A stretch of 64,000 nt of DNA from the NCBI RefSeq assembly GCF_030718205.1, contig NZ_JAUZQF010000035.1, forward strand, positions 1-64,000. The letters run 5' to 3'. Under the pieces are notes generated by a model. It was not told where the DNA came from, made no database searches, and saw only the letters and a list, made by a program, of their open reading frames with translations. Both the position numbers and the translations under genes were made by a program. The stretch's first letter is position 1. Each line of letters begins with the position of its first letter. The DNA comes from Nonomuraea turcica (GTDB lineage Bacteria; Actinomycetota; Actinomycetes; Streptosporangiales; Streptosporangiaceae). Positions 59,346-64,000 of the stretch are shown here, piece by piece.

Positions 59346-60203
59346 ATGAACAAGCAGGAACTTGGGGCGTTCCTCCGCAGCCGTCGCGAGCGGCTCCGGC
59401 CGGAGGACGTCGGCCTTCCCTCGGGCCCGCGACGCCGGACACCGGGTTTGCGCCGCGAGGAGGTGGCGGTTCTTGCGCACATCTCCACGGAGTACTACGT
59501 CCGGCTCGAGCAGGGCAGGGCGCCGCGGCCGTCGGGCGAGGTCCTCGCCGGGATCGCAGGCGCGCTGCGCCTCACGGACGCCGAGTCCGATCACCTCCAC
59601 GTAGTGGCGGGCACGGCGCCGAGCCGTACCCGGCTGCACCGGCGCGACGTACGCCCGAGCATCCTCGCGCTCCTGGAGCGGCTGCCGCAGACGGCAGCTT
59701 TCGTGACGTCCGCCGCGTTCGAGGTGCTCGCGTGGAACGACCTCGCGGCCGCGCTCATGCAGGACTTCGCCGAGCTCGCCCCGGAGGACCGCAATCTCGC
59801 GCGCCGGACATTCCTCGGGTCGGCGCGCGCCGATGCGACCATGTACGGGATCTCCGACGCCGCGGAGTTTCGGCTGAACGTCGTCATGGAGCTGCGCTCC
59901 ACCCTCGCCCGATACCCGTCCGATCCCGCGGTGACCGGCCTCGTCGACGAGCTCCGCGACGGCAGCCCCGACTTCGCCCGACTCTGGGAGCGGCACGACG
60001 TGCAGGCCGCGCCGATGCTCACGAAGACCTTCCGTCACCCGGTCGTCGGGGAGGTCACCGTCGACTGCGACGCGCTCACGCTCACGGACCGCGACCAGCA
60101 CCTCGTGCTCTACAGCGCGCCGCCAGGATCCTCTAGTGCCGAGTCTCTGGCGCTTCTGAACGTCCTTGGACCCGAGGGCGTCAAGGCGAGCAGGTCGCTC
60201 TGA
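59346..60203 (+). CDS. XRE-family (MmyB-like) transcriptional regulator, 285 aa
   Basis: N-terminal XRE HTH (about 1-75; LGAFLRSRRERLRPEDVGL, TPGLRREEVAVLAHISTEYYVRLEQGRAPRPS) and C-terminal MmyB-like ligand-binding domain (about 95-280; FEVLAWNDLAAALMQDFAELAPEDRNLARRTF, and HPVVGEVTVDCDALTL). ATG at 59346 chosen over the GTG at 59331. It probably represses the divergent SDR gene. Confidence 0.92.
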   Translation: MNKQELGAFLRSRRERLRPEDVGLPSGPRRRTPGLRREEVAVLAHISTEYYVRLEQGRAPRPSGEVLAGIAGALRLTDAESDHLHVVAGTAPSRTRLHRRDVRPSILALLERLPQTAAFVTSAAFEVLAWNDLAAALMQDFAELAPEDRNLARRTFLGSARADATMYGISDAAEFRLNVVMELRSTLARYPSDPAVTGLVDELRDGSPDFARLWERHDVQAAPMLTKTFRHPVVGEVTVDCDALTLTDRDQHLVLYSAPPGSSSAESLALLNVLGPEGVKASRSL

Positions 60204-60230
60204 GTCGATCTTTCCCCGAGGAGAAAAATC

Positions 60231-60267
60231 ATGACCGGGGGTGGGATTCTTTCCACCCCCGGGTCAT
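60231..60267. terminator. Bidirectional terminator hairpin
   Basis: ATGACCGGGGGTGG and CCACCCCCGGGTCAT pair with an 8-nt loop and one bulged G, in the gap between the ends of two convergent genes, so it can stop transcripts from both sides. Confidence 0.8.
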
Positions 60268-60290
60268 GTGTACGCCCCGGCGCCGGTGGA

Positions 60291-61052
60291 CTACCTGGCC
60301 GGCGTGAAAGCGCCGCCGTGGACAAGGTGGCGGGTGAAGAAGTGCTGTGAGCTGTCCAGCTCGAACGCGGGCACACCCAGGTGGCGGCCTGGGTTGGCGT
60401 GCAGTGTCTTCTCGCGGGAGGCGAAGGCGTCGAACAGCGCGAGGCCCGCATCGCGCGGCACCAACTCGTCGTCCCACTGCAGCAGGAACTCGACCGGCAC
60501 GGTAACCAGCGCCGCCGCCTCGGCGAGGGTTTGATGCCCCGCGAGGCCGAAGACGGCGGCGGTGATCCTCGGTTCGGCCGCGACGAACGGCACGCCGATC
60601 GCGCTGCCCAGCGAGATGCCCCAGTACCCCACCGGTCCGTCCGCGCCAACGCAGTCAAGCTCCTGGAGGGCATCCAGGGTGGCCTGCCACTCGGGAACGG
60701 CCCGCGCCGCCAGCGCGGCGTTGTAGCGGGAGACCTGCGGGCCGACGGGCTCGCCTGCCGCCATCCGCTCCCTGATGCCTGCGATGAACCGCTCGTCCTG
60801 CTCCGTTCTTGGCCGGTCGCCGTGTCCGGGCGCGTCGATGGCCGCCACCGCGAAACCGCAGGCCGCCACATAGCGGTGGGCGCGGTCCACCAGGCCCGCT
60901 GCCCTCTTGTGCTGGCCGCCGCCATGACCCAGCAGCATCAAGGGGCGGCTGCCGGTGGCATCGGCGGGTGACCAGAGCACGCCGGAGAGGTCGCCGAGGG
61001 TGAAGAGTCGTTCCGAGACGCCGTTCGAGGTCGTCTCCGAGGTGAAGCGCAT
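60291..61052 (-). CDS. Alpha/beta-hydrolase (dienelactone-hydrolase-like), 253 aa
   Basis: Alpha/beta-hydrolase: oxyanion region LLGHGGGQHK, acid-box region FAVAAIDAPGHGDRP, nucleophile Ser in GISLG, then FLLQWDDELVPRDAGLALF (acid Asp in DDELV) and SQHFFTRHL (catalytic His). Substrate unknown. ATG at 61052. Convergent with the XRE regulator and downstream of the FAD monooxygenase gene on the same strand, so the two may be co-transcribed. Confidence 0.88.
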   Translation of the reverse strand: MRFTSETTSNGVSERLFTLGDLSGVLWSPADATGSRPLMLLGHGGGQHKRAAGLVDRAHRYVAACGFAVAAIDAPGHGDRPRTEQDERFIAGIRERMAAGEPVGPQVSRYNAALAARAVPEWQATLDALQELDCVGADGPVGYWGISLGSAIGVPFVAAEPRITAAVFGLAGHQTLAEAAALVTVPVEFLLQWDDELVPRDAGLALFDAFASREKTLHANPGRHLGVPAFELDSSQHFFTRHLVHGGAFTPAR

Positions 61053-61127
61053 AGGTTCGTTGCCTTTCTGGGGATGCCCTGCGGGCGCTCCCAAGGCCAC
61101 CTATGTCAGATGAACCGCAGGGTTGGC

Positions 61128-62357
61128 TCACAAAGCCTTCTTCAGTGCAATGCTTCGGGCATAGTCCTTGAGAGCGATGGCGTTGGCCGCCTCCCGGACT
61201 GGCTTCATGATCTTCTCGATGACCCTGGCTTTGCCCGGCATGTACGGCATCATGCGCATCATCGCCAGCTGCGCCCAGGCCCGCAGAGGCGTGGCAGGGA
61301 CAAGCTGCTTGACCACATCGCGCCCGAGCTGCTGATTCAGCTCCACGTATGGGCGCAGCTCCTGCTCATAGCGGCCGAAGGCGGTCTGGTGGTCGCCGTG
61401 GGCCGCGGCGAGTTCGCCGGCCAGCACGTAGGCACCCACCAGTGCGAGGCTGGTGCCTTGCCCGGAGGCTGGGGAGGGGCAGTACGCGGCGTCGCCCAGC
61501 AACGTGATCCGCCCGTTCGACCAGTTGGGCATGTGGGTCTGGGCCAGAGAGTCGAAGTAGAAGTCGTCGGCCGCCGGCATGGCTGCCAGCAGCCGGGGTA
61601 CCTCCCAGCCGTGATCGGCGAAGGCCTCGGCCACGGCCTGATGCTGAGCGTGCCTGTCGTGGCGTTCGGGCTGACGATCGGGAGTGGGAAAGAAAAACTG
61701 GGCCGTGGCGTCGGCGGCCGGCCTCAGACCATAGAGGTTGGCGATGTGACCGGCAGTGGTGCAGGCCATCTCCCAGCGGTCCAGACCGAGGTGGTTGGGG
61801 ACACTGAAGACCGCGACGCTTAGCCCGAGTTGCTCGGCGAACTGCGCTTGCGGGCCGAAGGCCAGCGCGCGCACTCCGGAGTGCAGTCCATCGGCGCCCA
61901 CCACCAGATCGAAGGTACGCGGTCGCGCCTTTTCGAAGGTGACGTGCACGGCGTGTCCGTCGTCGCTGATCGCGGTGATCGCGTCGCCGAAAAGATATTC
62001 CACCTCACCGCTGGTCGCCTCGTGGAGGATCTCGGCCAGATCGCCGCGCAGAATCTCCAGGTCGCCGGGGTCGCGAAACCCGATCAGGTCGCCGTCGAGG
62101 GTGGCCACGGCCTTGCCGGCTCCGGTCAACCAGGTGCCGCCGCGCATGTCGGTGGCGCGATGGCGTACCTGCGGGCCGATGCCCATGCGGTCGGCCACCT
62201 CAACCGCCACACCGCGCAGGTCGACCTTGTAACCGCCAGGCCGCAGTGCCGGTGCCCGCTCGACCACGGTCGGAGTGAATCCGTACCGGCGTAGCCAGTA
62301 GGCCAGCGCTGGACCGGCGATGCTGGCGCCGGAGATGAGGATGCGGGTGTTCTTCAT
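61128..62357 (-). CDS. FAD-dependent aromatic-hydroxylase-type monooxygenase, 409 aa
   Basis: PHBH-family flavoprotein: ILISGASIAGPALAYWL (Rossmann Gly motif), GADGLHSGVR (DG motif), GDAAYCPSPASGQGTSLALVGA (GD motif). It hydroxylates or modifies an aromatic or polyketide substrate with NAD(P)H and O2; some members inactivate drugs such as rifampicin or tetracycline, but which is not clear. ATG at 62357 with GGGAGAG 8 bp before it. Divergent from a TetR gene with an inverted repeat between, so it is probably induced by its substrate. Confidence 0.9.
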   Translation of the reverse strand: MKNTRILISGASIAGPALAYWLRRYGFTPTVVERAPALRPGGYKVDLRGVAVEVADRMGIGPQVRHRATDMRGGTWLTGAGKAVATLDGDLIGFRDPGDLEILRGDLAEILHEATSGEVEYLFGDAITAISDDGHAVHVTFEKARPRTFDLVVGADGLHSGVRALAFGPQAQFAEQLGLSVAVFSVPNHLGLDRWEMACTTAGHIANLYGLRPAADATAQFFFPTPDRQPERHDRHAQHQAVAEAFADHGWEVPRLLAAMPAADDFYFDSLAQTHMPNWSNGRITLLGDAAYCPSPASGQGTSLALVGAYVLAGELAAAHGDHQTAFGRYEQELRPYVELNQQLGRDVVKQLVPATPLRAWAQLAMMRMMPYMPGKARVIEKIMKPVREAANAIALKDYARSIALKKAL

Positions 62358-62432
62358 GGGGCTCTCCCTGCTGGAGCTCAAGTTACCGCCGCCGATCGCG
62401 TAAGGGTCACGCTTAACTGCGTAGACCTTATA

Positions 62433-62461
62433 CATGATTGCTTATGATATACACAATCATG
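62433..62461. promoter_or_regulatory. Inverted repeat, likely TetR operator
   Basis: CATGATTG (62433-62440) and CAATCATG (62454-62461) are perfect arms with a 13-bp AT-rich spacer, in the gap between the monooxygenase and TetR genes. The layout fits a TetR-family operator controlling both. Confidence 0.65.
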
Positions 62462-62490
62462 GAGACTGCGGCACCCACGTGGAGGGGCGA

Positions 62491-63255
62491 ATGAGCGACG
62501 ACAGCGGCACAGGGCTGCCGGCGAGCCTCGAGGCGGCGTGGGGAATGCGCAGCCGCACCAGCCCGGGACCCAAGCCAGGCCTCACCCTGGAGCGGATCGT
62601 CGAGACAGCCGTCCAGGTCGCCGCCGCTGAGGGCATGGCGGCGGTGTCCATGGTGCGCATCGCCAAGGAACTCGGCGTCTCCACCATGGCGCTGTATCGG
62701 TACGTCGCGGCCAAAGGCGAACTGGTCGATCTCATGATGGACGCGGGTATCGGTCTGCCGCCCACCGGCCAGGGCAACGACCCCACGGGGTGGCGACAGG
62801 GGCTCTCCCGCTGGGCTTGGGACTATCTGACTGTCCTGCGCCGCCAGTCATGGATCCTGCAAGTTCCCATTACGGGCCCGCCGATCACACCCAATCAGAT
62901 CGCCTGGCTGGAGCGCGGCCTGGCCGACCTACGGGACACCGGCCTGACCGAGAGCGAGAAGTTGTCGGTGATCATGCTGCTGTCGGGCTTCGTCCGCAAC
63001 TGGGCTAGCCTCACCGTGAGCACAGCCCTAGCCGGTGATCAACGAGCGACGTTCCGCTACGGCAGCACGCTGTCGAAACTTATCGACGAGCAGCGCTTCC
63101 CAGCCGTCAGTGCGGCCATTGCCGGCGGAGCCATTGACGACGATCAGGACGACGCCGACGCAGAGTTCACCTTCGGCCTCGAGCGAATCCTTGATGGCAT
63201 ACACGTGCTCATGCGCAAGCGTCACACGCAGGACTTCCCGGACCCGGACCTTTGA
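62491..63255 (+). CDS. TetR-family transcriptional regulator, 254 aa
   Basis: TetR HTH at about 27-75 (TLERIVETAVQVAAAEGMAAVSMVRIAKELGVSTMALYRYVAAKGELVDLMMD) and a TetR_C-type ligand domain (GWRQGLSRWAWDYLTVLRRQSWILQVP). ATG at 62491 with SD GGAGG 5 bp before; the longer frame upstream covers the operator. It likely represses the divergent FAD monooxygenase gene until the enzyme's substrate is present. Confidence 0.92.
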   Translation: MSDDSGTGLPASLEAAWGMRSRTSPGPKPGLTLERIVETAVQVAAAEGMAAVSMVRIAKELGVSTMALYRYVAAKGELVDLMMDAGIGLPPTGQGNDPTGWRQGLSRWAWDYLTVLRRQSWILQVPITGPPITPNQIAWLERGLADLRDTGLTESEKLSVIMLLSGFVRNWASLTVSTALAGDQRATFRYGSTLSKLIDEQRFPAVSAAIAGGAIDDDQDDADAEFTFGLERILDGIHVLMRKRHTQDFPDPDL

Positions 63256-63337
63256 GCACACCCAGCGACAGGACGAACTGAACGACTCCACTCGAAACCG
63301 TCCGGACCAAGGTGACGTGTCCCAGATCAGCGCGTGC

Positions 63338-63364
63338 CCCTTCCGGCAACCTCAGGCGGAAGGG
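63338..63364. terminator. Terminator hairpin between convergent genes
   Basis: CCCTTCCG and CGGAAGGG pair around an 11-nt loop in the gap between the TetR gene and the convergent DUF998 gene. Confidence 0.65.
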
Positions 63365-63421
63365 ACACGAAGGTGTCAGTTGCGGTTGAAGCTGTCGATG
63401 TCCGCGTGCTCGTGTCGGTGT

Positions 63422-64000
63422 TCAGGTCGAGTTGACGGATTCCGCCCTCAGTTCTGATCTTGGCGGGAAGAATGCTAGGCGCACCGCCAGCACGGCGAGC
63501 CACGCCCACCCGACGATCACCGCGGTGCGCTGCAGGAGCCCGCCGTAGGCGACCAGCGCGGGATTCTGCGCGAACGCGGCCGAGGCCAGCACCATGGCCA
63601 CCACGAACGCCACCGCGCTGGCCACCGAGTAAACAGCCCACCCGGCTCCCCCTCTCCGCGCGAGCACCACGCACGCCAAGACGAGTGCGACGAACCCCAG
63701 CAGTGAGAAGAGATCGTGGAGCGCGGCCTCCAGACTGCTGTGCTCCGGCAACATCGCCGGGGTGCCCGGGGGATACCCGCTCACCGGATCGCTGGTGAAC
63801 ACTCCGGCGCCGATGAATCCGAGCGCCCAGATCCCCACCAGGATCGGCCCCCAGACCGCGCCCCCGAGCGCCCGGCGCAGCCCGAAGGCGAAGGCCAGCG
63901 ACAGCACGCCGGCGACGATGAAGTTGGCCGCCTGGACCCAGCCGTACTCGCCGAGCGTGAGGGAGCTGCCCGGGTGGCGCAGCGGGTCGTAGTCGGCGCG
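63422..64000 (-). CDS. DUF998-family membrane protein (5' end outside the window)
   Basis: Several hydrophobic segments (FIVAGVLSLAFAFGL, WGPILVGIWALGFIGAGVF, LFSLLGFVALVLACVVL, YSVASAVAFVVAMVLASAAF, VIVGWAWLAVLAVRLAFF) with the DUF998 signature DPVSGYPPGTP. The frame is open to the window end (RADYDPLRHPGSSLTLGEYGWVQ... is upstream). An integral membrane protein of unknown function. Confidence 0.85.
   Translation of the reverse strand, partial: RADYDPLRHPGSSLTLGEYGWVQAANFIVAGVLSLAFAFGLRRALGGAVWGPILVGIWALGFIGAGVFTSDPVSGYPPGTPAMLPEHSSLEAALHDLFSLLGFVALVLACVVLARRGGAGWAVYSVASAVAFVVAMVLASAAFAQNPALVAYGGLLQRTAVIVGWAWLAVLAVRLAFFPPRSELRAESVNST

Overview
The window is high-GC DNA with actinomycete features: GTG starts, SD-led genes, and typical actinobacterial families (DUF574-type methyltransferase, actinobacterial XRE/SDR pair, LuxR-STAND regulators, FG-GAP secreted proteins, XRE-nSTAND-WD40 protein). 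I would place it in a large-genome actinomycete (Streptosporangiales or Streptomyces-like); this is an inference from gene content, no rRNA or other marker is present. No tRNA, rRNA, CRISPR array, integrase or intact insertion sequence was recognised.

Left half (1-28.4 kb): a CHAT-protease gene of visibly lower GC (173-3052), then a 23.3-kb run of 17 minus-strand genes (27041 down to 3760) in which nearly every junction is a 4-bp start/stop overlap. This super-operon encodes two type I-like N6-adenine methyltransferase (HsdM-like) proteins, one with a normal NPPF motif and one degenerate, two HsdS-like specificity proteins, two Ser/Thr kinases (one with TPRs), an EVE-domain modified-base reader, a 1359-aa P-loop ATPase, a HerA ATPase next to a NurA-like protein, a RuvC-like small protein, a candidate nuclease and several proteins I cannot assign. 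It resembles the logic of kinase-plus-methylase phage defence systems (Pgl/BREX type 2, MADS) but has no visible PglZ. It sits between two 5'-truncated gene remnants (a DUF6119/TIGR04141 gene on the left, a methylase gene on the right), as if a cassette replaced the 5' ends of a divergent gene pair. A sigma70-like promoter flanked by two identical 13-bp repeats lies at its head.

Middle (28.4-47 kb): a lower-GC membrane protein of conflict-system appearance, a GntR regulator with two small genes, a WXG100-type/RelA-SpoT-like toxin locus, a MarR-DsbA-MBL-SnoaL gene group, a Phd/RelE toxin-antitoxin pair, several dead transposase fragments, a 0.65-kb segmental duplication, two paralogous secreted FG-GAP repeat proteins, a large XRE-nSTAND-WD40 protein and a divergent VOC/MarR pair with two perfect operators.

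Right part (47-64 kb): a prokaryotic viperin gene (49879-50811) convergent with a translationally coupled PRTase-like/PurM-ThiL-like pair and a divergent PfkB-family kinase, a plausible antiviral nucleotide-analogue locus. The rest is ordinary accessory metabolism and regulation: DUF1801 and VOC proteins, a LuxR-STAND regulator, a secreted protein, an AraC regulator, a DUF574 methyltransferase, an SDR/XRE pair, an alpha/beta hydrolase, an FAD monooxygenase with its TetR regulator and a DUF998 membrane protein cut by the window end.
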